From Stappia sp. TSB10P1A (lineage in GTDB: Bacteria; Pseudomonadota; Alphaproteobacteria; Rhizobiales; Stappiaceae): a stretch of 64,000 bases of DNA. The stretch is from contig NZ_FYAU01000036.1 of the NCBI RefSeq assembly GCF_900185725.1, positions 496,001 through 560,000 of the forward strand. The letters run 5' to 3'. The position numbers and the translations under genes were made by a program. The notes below the pieces were generated by a model that worked only from the letters and a program-made list of their open reading frames with translations, was not told the origin of the DNA and made no database searches. Numbering within the stretch: position 1 is the first letter of the stretch; the number at the start of each line of letters is the position of its first letter. This document shows positions 24,749 through 35,529 of this stretch, piece by piece.

Positions 24749-24836
24749 TCCCCTGGGCTGCTCCCCTGGGCTGCTCCCCTGGGCCGCTCCCCTGGGGCGG
24801 TCCCCTGGGCCGCTCCCCTGGGCCGGTCCCCTGGGG
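24749..24836. repeat. 13-bp tandem repeat, seven units
   Basis: Units of TCCCCTGGGCYGS start at 24749, 24762, 24775, 24788, 24801, 24814 and 24827 with an exact 13-bp period; the last is truncated. The core CCCCTGGGG-like sequence is nearly palindromic, so single strands could form small hairpins. The array lies 41 bp upstream of the amine oxidase start. Confidence 0.92.
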
Positions 24837-24877
24837 AGACGCGCGCGATCCGGCGGCGGCAGGCGGGAGGTGCGGTC

Positions 24878-26224
24878 ATGAGCAGTTCGCCGAACAGACG
24901 ACAGGTCCTTGCCGGGCTCGCCGCCGTGGCGACATGGGGGGCCGGCGGTGGCCCGCGCGCGCAGGCGCCGCAGCGCGTCCTCGTCCTCGGCGCGGGCATG
25001 GCCGGGCTCTCGGCGGCGCGGGCCCTGCAGGAGGCCGGACATGCGGTCACGGTTGTGGAGGCGCGCGCGCGGATCGGCGGGCGTGTCGTCACCTCGCGCC
25101 TCTGGCCGGATCTGCCGATGGATCTGGGGGCGAGCTGGATCCACGGCCAGCGCGGCAACCCGCTGACCGCTCTGGCGCGCGAGGCCGGGGCGCGGCTGGT
25201 GGCGACCCGTTACGACGCCTCGCTGCTGCTCGGCCCGGACGGGGCGGAGATCGCCCCGGACCTGCGGCCGGCCGAGCGCATCCTGCGCCGCGCGCTGGCG
25301 GCGGCCGAGCGGCTGCCGGACGATGTCTCGGTGGCGCGGGCGCTCGAAGCCTCCGCCGACTGGCAGGGCGCCGAGGCGCCGCTGCGGCGGCTGGTATCCT
25401 ATCTGGTGAACAGCACGCTGGAACAGGAATATGGCGGTCCGGCGCGGCTCCTGTCGGCCTGGCACGGGCGGGACGGCGAGGCGTTCGACGGGGCCGACAT
25501 GCTGTTTCCCGACGGGTTCGACCGGATCGCCGCGCATCTGGCGCGCGGGCTGGACATTCGCCTCTCCGCCGAGGCGAGCGAGATCGCGCCGGGCTCCGTG
25601 CGCCTCGCCGACGGCAGCCGGATCGCGGCGGAGCGGATCGTCTGCACCCTGCCGCTGGGCGTGCTGCGCTCGGGCCGCGTGCGCTTTGCCGAACCGCTGG
25701 CGCGGGACCGGCAGGCGGCAATCGACGGGCTGGGACTGGGGCTGTTGAACAAGTGCTGGCTGCGCTTCGACCGGGTCCGCTGGCCCGGCGAGGTGGACTG
25801 GATCGGCTGGCTCGGCCCGCGCGCGGGCTATTGGGGCGAGTGGCTGTCGCTGGCGCGCGCGCTCCGCGCCCCCGTTCTGCTGGGCTTCAATGCCGCCGAT
25901 CCGGCGGCCGAGATCGAGCGGATGAGCGACCGCGACACCGTCGCCGCCGCGCGCGACAGCCTGCGGGCGATGTTCGGCGCGCGCTTTCCCGCGCCGCGCG
26001 CCGCGCAGGTCACCCGCTGGGGGCAGGATCGATACGCGCTCGGCAGCTACAGTTTCAATGCGGTCGGAACCAGCCCCGCGACGCGGCGGGCGCTTGCCGG
26101 CGCGGATTGGGACGGGCAGCTCTGGTTTGCGGGAGAAGCGGCCTCGGCCGCCCATTTCGGCACGGTGCATGGCGCGGTGCTGTCGGGGCGGGCGGTCGCC
26201 CGCGCCCTGTCGGAGCGGGGCTGA
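24878..26224 (+). CDS. Flavin-containing amine oxidase, Tat-exported
   Basis: FAD-dependent amine oxidase (448 aa) that would oxidise a primary or polyamine to aldehyde, ammonia and hydrogen peroxide. N-R-R-Q-V-L-A-G-L-A-A-V-A at residues 6-18 looks like a twin-arginine signal, with cleavage likely near A-Q-A-P (28-31), so the folded flavoprotein would be periplasmic. The FAD site follows: V-L-G-A-G-M-A-G-L-S-A-A-R (36-48), E61-A-R-A-R-I-G-G-R, the A-S-W-I-H-G segment, and the C-terminal L-W-F-A-G-E-A-A-S-A. A GGGAGG-type site precedes the ATG at 24878. It sits between small C-x-G-x9-C proteins. Confidence 0.87.
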   Translation: MSSSPNRRQVLAGLAAVATWGAGGGPRAQAPQRVLVLGAGMAGLSAARALQEAGHAVTVVEARARIGGRVVTSRLWPDLPMDLGASWIHGQRGNPLTALAREAGARLVATRYDASLLLGPDGAEIAPDLRPAERILRRALAAAERLPDDVSVARALEASADWQGAEAPLRRLVSYLVNSTLEQEYGGPARLLSAWHGRDGEAFDGADMLFPDGFDRIAAHLARGLDIRLSAEASEIAPGSVRLADGSRIAAERIVCTLPLGVLRSGRVRFAEPLARDRQAAIDGLGLGLLNKCWLRFDRVRWPGEVDWIGWLGPRAGYWGEWLSLARALRAPVLLGFNAADPAAEIERMSDRDTVAAARDSLRAMFGARFPAPRAAQVTRWGQDRYALGSYSFNAVGTSPATRRALAGADWDGQLWFAGEAASAAHFGTVHGAVLSGRAVARALSERG

Positions 26225-26583
26225 CCCGGCCAAGCCCCGTCGCCGGAGCCGCCCGCCTCATCCCCTTCGCGCGCGGCCCCGCCTTATCCCCTTCGCGCGC
26301 GCAGCCCCGAAAAAGCGCCGCCCCCTTGCCGTCGGCCCGTCCCCGTCCCATCTGCAGATCAGGGAGTGCAGGAAAAGCAGGGCGCAACCCTCGCCAGTCC
26401 GCCTCCGTACAGGCATGACCCCGACGGCACCGGCATGCGCCTGGCGCATGGCTGGCATGCGAAAGCATGGCCGGCTCAAGGGCAAGCTTCTGCAATCGTT
26501 CACAAAAACAGTGCAGACCGTTCACGCGGAGATGATCCGGCAAAGCCTTGCCAAGTCCGCCCGGACAGACCATATGGCAGTGC
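26225..26583. other. Intergenic region with a short direct repeat
   Basis: No gene is recognised in these 359 bases. A 23-25 bp sequence containing ATCCCCTTCGCGCGCG occurs at 26251-26275 and again at 26279-26301 (28-bp period). The DNA becomes less GC-rich after about 26480, a likely promoter for the downstream small genes. Confidence 0.5.
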
Positions 26584-26928
26584 ATGATGACGATTCACAA
26601 AATTCATCAGCTATCGACTCCGATCGCCCTGTGGGGCGCCGGCGTCGTGCTGCTGGTTGCGACGCTCGGGGCCGGACTGGCCGCCTCGGATGTCGACGCC
26701 GCGGCGAAGTCCGCCGCCACCCTGCAACCTTTTGCCCAGGAGCACGTTATCCTGTCAGGCAAGGAGGAGCGAGCCATCGCGCGCACCGTTGAGGCGGTCT
26801 GCGGCGGCATCATCTTCCGCGAGGAGGATCCCGACTGCTTCGCCGGCACCGTGCCGGAGAAGAACCCGGTCATGGCCGAGCCGGCGACGGGCACCCCCGC
26901 CCTGCCGGCGCAACCCTCCGGTTCGTGA
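26584..26928 (+). CDS. Small membrane-anchored protein with C-x-G-x9-C motif (2)
   Basis: A 114-residue protein (start at the first of two adjacent ATGs, 26584 or 26587). Residues 13-33 are a single hydrophobic segment. A-R-T-V-E-A-V-C73-G-G-I-I-F and C85 give the same 11-residue Cys spacing as the proteins at 24188 and 27004, and the preceding A-R-T-V makes homology to the former likely. The C-terminus is Pro/Ala/Thr-rich and probably disordered in the periplasm. No function is known. Confidence 0.65.
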   Translation: MMTIHKIHQLSTPIALWGAGVVLLVATLGAGLAASDVDAAAKSAATLQPFAQEHVILSGKEERAIARTVEAVCGGIIFREEDPDCFAGTVPEKNPVMAEPATGTPALPAQPSGS

Positions 26929-27003
26929 TCCGCGTCACGGTTTCCTTGCCGTTTCTGCCTCAGTGTGGGGTCATCGAGAAACGAAAGCAGGGACGTGACG
27001 ACA

Positions 27004-27354
27004 ATGACCTTCCTTCATGACCATGGCGAGCCCTATGCTCACCGCCTGCGGGACCTGGCGATCGCCACCGTTGCCGCGCTGGCCGTCTTCGGCGGCCTGG
27101 TGAGCATCGCCCACACCATCCAGACCGCCTCGGCCGGCGCCGTGCGCAGCGAGATGGCGGCGCCCAAGACCGACCGCGCCGCCTCCGCGCTGCCCGCCGA
27201 GTGCCGCGGCCAGAGCTGGGGCAACTGGTCGGCCGACTGCGCCACCGCGCTCAGCGGCAACCGGTCGATGCGCCAGGTGCAGTTCACCACCGTCGAGACC
27301 CGCCAGCCGGCCGCCAACACCTCGGTCCTGGAGCGCATTCCCTCCAGTTCCTGA
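27004..27354 (+). CDS. Small membrane-anchored protein with C-x-G-x9-C motif (3)
   Basis: A 116-residue protein with a His-rich start, one hydrophobic segment at about 18-38 and a periplasmic tail. C67-R-G-Q-S-W-G-N-W-S-A-D-C79 keeps C-x-G and the 11-residue spacing of the two related proteins upstream; the W-G in the middle is distinctive. It follows the previous small gene by 75 bp and precedes DUF5993-dsbB. An enzyme role is unlikely at this size; a structural or substrate role for disulfide formation is possible but unproven. Confidence 0.65.
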   Translation: MTFLHDHGEPYAHRLRDLAIATVAALAVFGGLVSIAHTIQTASAGAVRSEMAAPKTDRAASALPAECRGQSWGNWSADCATALSGNRSMRQVQFTTVETRQPAANTSVLERIPSSS

Positions 27355-27563
27355 CCGGGCGCCGACGACCCGACACCGCAAAAGGCGACGCGCTGCATCC
27401 CGCAGGCGTCGCCTTTGCCGTTCTGGAGACCGTTTCAGAGCCCGTTTCGGTGCCCGGCCCGGCGCCGGTCGGCGCGCGGGCGAGAATCGTCTAATCTCCC
27501 CGGAGTTCGCACCCGGTTCCCCACCCGGACATCCAAGGTCCCGGATCCCAAAGGCTCTGCCCG

Positions 27564-27722
27564 ATGTATCTCGCCGCCCTCTTCGCCCTGCTCTTCGCGG
27601 CCCTTGCCGCCGCCGCCTTCGGCCCCATGCGCCTTGCCGGCCTGTTGACCGCGGCGAGCTTCGTCGCCGCCGTGCTGGTCTACCTGCACCACGCCACCGA
27701 CTCGCTGCCGCTGTCGTTCTGA
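27564..27722 (+). CDS. DUF5993 family small membrane protein
   Basis: A 52-residue open frame with two hydrophobic helices: M-Y-L-A-A-L-F-A-L-L-F at the start, and L-T-A-A-S-F-V-A-A-V-L-V-Y-L-H after a short turn. It ends in S-L-P-L-S-F eleven bases before dsbB. Size, topology and position directly upstream of dsbB match the DUF5993 family, whose members accompany DsbB genes. It is presumably an inner-membrane partner of the disulfide system; the family is not characterised. There is no strong Shine-Dalgarno, but the frame, the conserved location and the codon pattern support it. Confidence 0.75.
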   Translation: MYLAALFALLFAALAAAAFGPMRLAGLLTAASFVAAVLVYLHHATDSLPLSF

Positions 27723-27733
27723 AGGGGCACGCC

Positions 27734-28291
27734 ATGATCTCCCGCTCTCTCGAGACGACCCTCAACGCCCTCGCCCTTCTCGCCATCTCGGCGGTGCTCG
27801 GCGTCGCCTTTCTCGACCAGTTCGCCAAGGGCGAGTTGCCCTGCCCGCTCTGCCTGCTGCAGCGCGCCGGCTTCCTGCTGCTCGCCATCGGCCCGGTGCT
27901 GAATGTCGCGCGCGGCCCCCGGCCCGCCCATTACGGCGTGACGATCCTGGCAGGGCTCATTGGCGCCGGCTTTGCCATGCGCCAGGTGCTGCTGCATATC
28001 CAGCCGGGCGATGCCGGCTATGGCGCGCCCTTTCTCGGCCTGCATTTCTACACCTGGGCGTTTGTCGTCTTCGTCGTCGCGATTGCGGCCTGCGCCCTGA
28101 TGCTGGTGCTGCGCGCGCCCGGCGAGGAGCCGCGTGCCGCCGGCAGCGCGCCCGTCCGCCTTGCCGGCCTGCCGCTCATTGCGGTGCTGCTGGTGCTGGC
28201 GATGGCGGCGGCAAATGGCGTCAGCACGCTCCTTGAGTGCGGCTTTGCGGCCTGCCCGGACAATCCGACCGTCTACCGCCTGCTGCAATAA
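27734..28291 (+). CDS. dsbB: Disulfide bond formation protein B
   Basis: DsbB (185 aa) is an inner-membrane quinone reductase that reoxidises DsbA. Four membrane helices are visible. The first periplasmic pair is C-P-L-C within L-P-C-P-L-C-L-L-Q-R at about 36-44, including the quinone-site Arg. The second pair lies in L-E-C-G-F-A-A-C near the C-terminus, separated by five residues. An Ala/Pro-rich linker extends the last cytoplasmic loop (about 133-146). It is coupled to DUF5993 upstream and converges on marC with a 14-bp gap. Confidence 0.93.
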   Translation: MISRSLETTLNALALLAISAVLGVAFLDQFAKGELPCPLCLLQRAGFLLLAIGPVLNVARGPRPAHYGVTILAGLIGAGFAMRQVLLHIQPGDAGYGAPFLGLHFYTWAFVVFVVAIAACALMLVLRAPGEEPRAAGSAPVRLAGLPLIAVLLVLAMAAANGVSTLLECGFAACPDNPTVYRLLQ

Positions 28292-28305
28292 CCCTGGGAC
28301 GGGCT

Positions 28306-28950
28306 CTAGCCGGCGGCGATCATCGCGCGGATGCCGTCGGCGATGAACTGGATCGACAGCGCCGCCAGCAGCACGCCGAGCAGCCGCGTCACCACCATGG
28401 CGGCGGTGTCGCCCATCATCCGCTCGATGCGGTCGGCCAGCAGGAAGGCGACGAAGCAACTGCCGATGATCACCAGGATCACCAGCGCCAGGCCGAGATA
28501 GGACACCGTGTCGACCGCCTGCGACGACAGCAGGATGACGGCGGAGATCGCCGCCGGCCCGGCGATCAGCGGGATGCCGAGCGGAAACACGGCGACGTCA
28601 TGCAGCTCTTCCTGGTGTGCGGCGTGCTGCGACACCGCCTTTTCCGCCGTCTCGGATTTGCGCCGGTTGCGCTTGTCGAACACCATCTCGATGGCGATGA
28701 TCAGCAGCAGCAGCCCGCCGGCGATCTGGAAGGCCGGCACGGAGATGCCGAGTACGCCGAGAACGCCGCGTCCGGCCACCAGGAACAGGAACAGGATGGC
28801 GCCGCCGATCAGCGTCGCGCGCAGGGCGATGCGCCGGCGCGTCGCCGCCGTGGCGCCCGCCGTTACCGCCAGGAACATCGGCGCCAGCCCCACCGGATCG
28901 ATGGTCACGAACAGCGTCGCGAAGGCATTGATGAGATAGTCCGCCAGCAT
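28306..28950 (-). CDS. MarC family integral membrane protein
   Basis: A 214-residue inner-membrane protein with about six hydrophobic segments. Recognisable MarC signatures are [16 protein letters not shown] near the start and [16 protein letters not shown] in the middle. The two halves each carry a related D-P/G-P loop. Function of the family remains unsettled (not an antibiotic exporter despite the name). It is divergent from gyrA, with about 220 bp of shared promoter region. Confidence 0.92.
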   Translation of the reverse strand: MLADYLINAFATLFVTIDPVGLAPMFLAVTAGATAATRRRIALRATLIGGAILFLFLVAGRGVLGVLGISVPAFQIAGGLLLLIIAIEMVFDKRNRRKSETAEKAVSQHAAHQEELHDVAVFPLGIPLIAGPAAISAVILLSSQAVDTVSYLGLALVILVIIGSCFVAFLLADRIERMMGDTAAMVVTRLLGVLLAALSIQFIADGIRAMIAAG

Positions 28951-29170
28951 TGCGCAAGCCCCCCGCGCGACTCGTCCACCCCCCTTATATCAGCCAAAAG
29001 ACGCCCTGTGGACGCGGGCGCGCCGGCCCGTGTCCGAACTTTCCCTTGGGCAACTGACAAGCCGCTGTTTTCGCTTGCCTTTTCGCAGCGCGAAATGCCC
29101 TGGCGGATTTGGCTGGCAGCGCGGAATCGGCTATAAGACCGGGACAGATTCAACAAGTGAGAGAGATCTC

Positions 29171-32032
<2,862 letters not shown>

Positions 32033-32073
32033 TCGGACTGCTCGCCTCGCGTTTCGGCACTCGCCACACTATC

Positions 32074-32107
32074 AGGGCCGCGGGACACTCCCGCGGCCCT
32101 TTCGTTT
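32074..32107 (+). terminator. Intrinsic terminator of gyrA
   Basis: AGGGCCGCGGGA (32074-32085) pairs perfectly with 32089-32100 around a three-base loop and is followed by TTCGTTT. It lies 42 bases after the gyrA stop. Confidence 0.85.
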
Positions 32108-32669
32108 GCGAAATCTTCTCTCCCCCCGGCCGTCGCCCAAGCGCCGCCGCCCTACCGCCGCCGCCCCGCTGCCGTCACCCCACCCTCCGAGGTCACCCCG
32201 GCCGCAGGCGAAGCCGGAGAGCCGGGGCCTATTGGCTGCCAGAGCGGCGGCGAGGACACGCCGGGCGCACCTCCGGCACGGCCCGCAAAGCCGCCCGCCT
32301 CACGCCTGCCGAGGTCGCCAATGGGTCCCGGCTCTGCGCTGCGCTTGGCCGGGATGACCTCCGAGGAGGAGGTACGGCCTCGCATCCCCTCAGCCGTCAC
32401 ACCGGGCAAGCGTAAGCGCGACCCGGTGCCCATTGGCTGCCAGAGCCGGGGTTGGCGCGCATCGCCCTCTCCCCGCGTCATCCCGCACGCAGCGAAGCGG
32501 AGATGCGGGATCGGCGAGCCGAGAGCCTATGGGGCACGCTCCGAAACGAAACCGCAACCGCCGTGGCTCGCCGATCCCGGCTCTGCGGCCGGGATGACGA
32601 CGGAGGGGCTTGCGAGCACACACAATGGCAGGCACTCCGGTCTCCCCCCTGTCCCCCCCGGCGGCCGCC
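32108..32669. repeat. Non-coding tract of REP-like inverted repeats
   Basis: No gene is seen between gyrA and the converging dehydrogenase. At least five related elements are present: 32187-32240, 32312-32366 (inverted), 32394-32443, 32477-32523 and 32564-32603 (inverted). They share GTCAYCCCGSC at one end and CCGGGATGAC-type sequence at the other, with GGCTGCC or CGGCGAGCC borders. They can pair with each other into long stems. The pattern fits extragenic palindromic repeats scattered through a genome. Confidence 0.7.
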
Positions 32670-35231
32670 TCAGCTCCGCGGCTTCAGGTTCTGCGGGTCG
32701 TAGAGCGGCGCGTAGCCGACGCCGGCGACCTCCACCGGAAACTCTTGCGAGAAATACTCCACACTGAGCTTCTGACCCACCCTGGCGAACTCATGCGGCA
32801 GATAGGCGAGCGCGATGTTCTTTCCCACCGTCGGGCCATAGGCGATCGAGGTCGTGTAGGAGAGCCGGCCCAGCGCATCGACCAGGGTCTTGCCGGTTGC
32901 CGGGTCGATCACCGGCAGCGTGCCGACCGGGTAGCGCGGCGTGCCGCCGGCATCGACATTGTCGGTCATCACCAGCGTGCACAGCATCGCCGGCTGGTGC
33001 GCGCGCGCCCGGTAGTCCAGGTGCTTCGCCTTGCCGCGGAAGTCGGCCTCCTTGACCTTGGGGCGGGCAAGATCGGCCTCATAAAGGTTGTACTGGGTCA
33101 GCAGGTCGGCGTTCTGCAGGCGCAGCGACTTCTCCATCCGCCGCGAATTGGCATAGGTCTCGACGCCCGCCGCCATGATGCCGAGCGCCCGCAGCGCGTC
33201 CCAGACGGCGAGCCCGTCCTCGTAGGCCATATGCAGCTCCCAGCCCTGCTCGCCGACATAGGACAGGCGCAGCGCCGTCACCTTGCGCCCGGCGATCTCG
33301 ATCTCGCGGATCGCCGCGAAGGGGAAGGCCTCCGGCTCCAGGCCCGCCGGATCGGCCACCGCCTGCTTCAGCCTGTCGCGCGCATTCGGCCCCCAGATGC
33401 CGATGGTGGTGTAGCGCTCGCTGACATCGGTGACGGTGACGTCGAGCCCGCGGTCCTGCGCCGTCCTTCGGACATAGTGGAGGTCGCGCGGGCCGGCATC
33501 GGCGCCATCGATGATGCGGCAGCGGTCGGCCATGCGGATCACGGTGAGGTCCGCCCGCACCATGCCCTCATCGTCTAGGAAATGGGTGTAGATGCCCTTG
33601 CCGATAGTGCCGTCGCCGCCGATCTTCGCCGCGCACAGCCATTCCAGCAGCTCCACATGGTCCGGGCCCTCGACCTCGAACATGTAGAAATGCGAGAGGT
33701 TGATGAGCGCGCAATCCTCGCTCATCGCCAGGTGCTCGGCATTCGACACGCGCCAGAAGTGCCTGTTGTCCCACTCGTTCCGCCGCTCGGGCACGCGGTC
33801 GCCGTACTTGTCCAGCAGGTGCTCGTTGGCCGCGTAGCCATGGGCGCGCTCCCAGCCGCCGAGCTCCATGAAGTGGCCGCCGAGTTCCACCTCGCGCTCA
33901 TGGAAGGGCGAGCGCTTGACGTTTCGTCCGGTCGCGTAGGGCTCGCGCGGATGGATCGCGGGGAAGTAGATCTTCTGCGCCGCCTCGCGGCAGCGCCCCT
34001 CGATGAAATCCTCGGTCAGCTGGTGCGCGTAGAAGCGGGAATAGTCGATGGAGGCGTGGTCGATGCCGGTGCGCCCGTCGGTGATCCAGTCGGCGATCAG
34101 CTTGCCGTAGCCCGGCCCGTCCTTCACCCAGATCGCGACGCAGTACCACAGGCCGCGCACCTTCTGGCTCTCGCCGCAGGACGGCCCGCCGGCGGCGGAG
34201 ACCTGCAGCAGCCCGTTGAACGAGTGGCTCTCGTTGTAGCCGAGCTCGCCGAGGATCGGCGTCAGCTCCATCGCCCGTTCCAGCGGGCCGATCACCTGCT
34301 CCATCTCCAGGTCGCGCTGCGAGGGCGACAGGCGCGCCTCGTGCTTTTCCAGCAGCTCGCGCGGGTGGCACAGGCGCGGCTCGTCGGTCTCGTAATAGCC
34401 CCACTCGATCTGGCCGCCCTCGGTGGTCTTCGGGTCGCCGGTGTCGCGCATATAGGCGGAGTTGCCCTGGTCGCGCAGCAACGGATAGCCGATCTCCTTG
34501 CCGGTGCCTTCGAACTCGGTATAGGGCCCGAAGAAGGTCAGCGGATGGTCGACCGGCATCACGGGCAGGTCCTCGCCGACCATCTCGGCGATCAGCCGGC
34601 CCCAGAGACCCGCGCAGACGATGACGTGGTCGGCGCGGATCGTGCCGCGATGGGTGACGACGCCGACGATCCGCCCGTCCTCAATGACCAGCGATTGCGC
34701 CGGCGTGTTGGCGAAGGCCCGCAGCCGGCCGGTCTTCTCGCCCTCGTCGACCAGCTTGCCGGCGACCGTCTGCGAGCGCGGCACCACGAGGCCGGCATCC
34801 GGGTCGAACAGCCCGCCCTGGACCATGTCCTCCTCGATCAGGGGGAACTTCTGCTTGATCTCGGCGGGCGTCACCAGATGGGCGCGGGTGCCGAAGGCCT
34901 TGGCGGAGCTCGCCTTGCGCCGGATTTCCTCCATCCAGGTGTCGTCGCCGGTGCGCGCCACTTCCAGCCCGCCGATGCGCGCGTAGTGGCCCATCTTCTC
35001 GAAGAAATCGATGGAATACTGCGTCGTCCAGACCGACAGGTAGTCGTGGCTGGTGGTGTAGCAGAAGTCGGAGGCATGGGCGGTGGAGCCGATATCGGTC
35101 GGGATGCCGGACTTGTCGATGCCGACGACATCGGTCCAGCCGCGCTCCAGCAGATGATGCGCCACCGAGGCGCCGACGATGCCGCCGAGGCCGATGATGA
35201 CGATTTGTGCCTTGTCCGGAAACGCCGACAT
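32670..35231 (-). CDS. Dimethylglycine/sarcosine dehydrogenase-like FAD protein with GcvT domain
   Basis: A two-domain flavoenzyme (853 aa) that oxidatively demethylates an N-methyl amino acid, probably dimethylglycine or sarcosine, passing the one-carbon unit to THF. The N-terminal FAD domain (about 8-390) begins I-V-I-I-G-L-G-G-I-V-G-A-S, with the S-T-A-H-A-S-D-F segment whose His is placed where related enzymes link FAD covalently. The GcvT-like folate domain covers about 430-830 (S-Y-V-G-E-Q-G-W-E-L-H, A-Y-L-P-H-E-F). There is no signal peptide. AAGGGTGGA precedes the ATG. It is divergent from the MttB-family gene with a 298-bp shared promoter region. Confidence 0.87.
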   Translation of the reverse strand: MSAFPDKAQIVIIGLGGIVGASVAHHLLERGWTDVVGIDKSGIPTDIGSTAHASDFCYTTSHDYLSVWTTQYSIDFFEKMGHYARIGGLEVARTGDDTWMEEIRRKASSAKAFGTRAHLVTPAEIKQKFPLIEEDMVQGGLFDPDAGLVVPRSQTVAGKLVDEGEKTGRLRAFANTPAQSLVIEDGRIVGVVTHRGTIRADHVIVCAGLWGRLIAEMVGEDLPVMPVDHPLTFFGPYTEFEGTGKEIGYPLLRDQGNSAYMRDTGDPKTTEGGQIEWGYYETDEPRLCHPRELLEKHEARLSPSQRDLEMEQVIGPLERAMELTPILGELGYNESHSFNGLLQVSAAGGPSCGESQKVRGLWYCVAIWVKDGPGYGKLIADWITDGRTGIDHASIDYSRFYAHQLTEDFIEGRCREAAQKIYFPAIHPREPYATGRNVKRSPFHEREVELGGHFMELGGWERAHGYAANEHLLDKYGDRVPERRNEWDNRHFWRVSNAEHLAMSEDCALINLSHFYMFEVEGPDHVELLEWLCAAKIGGDGTIGKGIYTHFLDDEGMVRADLTVIRMADRCRIIDGADAGPRDLHYVRRTAQDRGLDVTVTDVSERYTTIGIWGPNARDRLKQAVADPAGLEPEAFPFAAIREIEIAGRKVTALRLSYVGEQGWELHMAYEDGLAVWDALRALGIMAAGVETYANSRRMEKSLRLQNADLLTQYNLYEADLARPKVKEADFRGKAKHLDYRARAHQPAMLCTLVMTDNVDAGGTPRYPVGTLPVIDPATGKTLVDALGRLSYTTSIAYGPTVGKNIALAYLPHEFARVGQKLSVEYFSQEFPVEVAGVGYAPLYDPQNLKPRS

Positions 35232-35529
35232 TGTCCACCCTTCTTGCCTGCGGGCCTGGGCGGGTCGGCGCGCCGGCCTGCCCCTTCGCCGGCAGTATTG
35301 CCACGATTTGCGTCCCCCAATGGCCTGATTGCGTCATGCCACCATCCCCGCGACGACACGCGGGCCAAAGATGCCCGGCCGCGGCCGGCTCCCGTCCCCG
35401 CAATGCAGCGCGCACCCATGACGCTTTTAGAGAAACCGACGACGCTTTCGCGCCGCAGGCGGGCGCGCGCCCGGCGCACAGTGACGGGCAGAATCGGCAG
35501 TCGGCAGCTACGCAGAGGACTTGCAGCGG
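35232..35529. promoter_or_regulatory. Divergent promoter region between the dehydrogenase and mttB genes
   Basis: A 298-bp region that must contain both promoters. GATTTGCGTC (35305-35314) is echoed by GATTGCGTC (35327-35335), 22 bp apart or two helical turns, which is the geometry of a dimeric activator site. No riboswitch structure is recognisable. Confidence 0.4.

Larger units (their letters stand above)
24479..24877. other. Repeat-rich intergenic region before the amine oxidase
   Basis: These 399 bases contain no convincing gene. They hold a hexanucleotide array (24591-24640) and a 13-bp array (24749-24836), described separately. Although the frame upstream of the amine oxidase stays open through both arrays, the encoded peptide would be low-complexity Pro-Ser and Pro-Leu-Gly, and the real start is at 24878. 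Confidence 0.6.

Noticed and set aside
24749-24836. CRISPR-like array
   Set aside because: Units are only 13 bp with no spacers and no cas genes; it is a simple tandem repeat.
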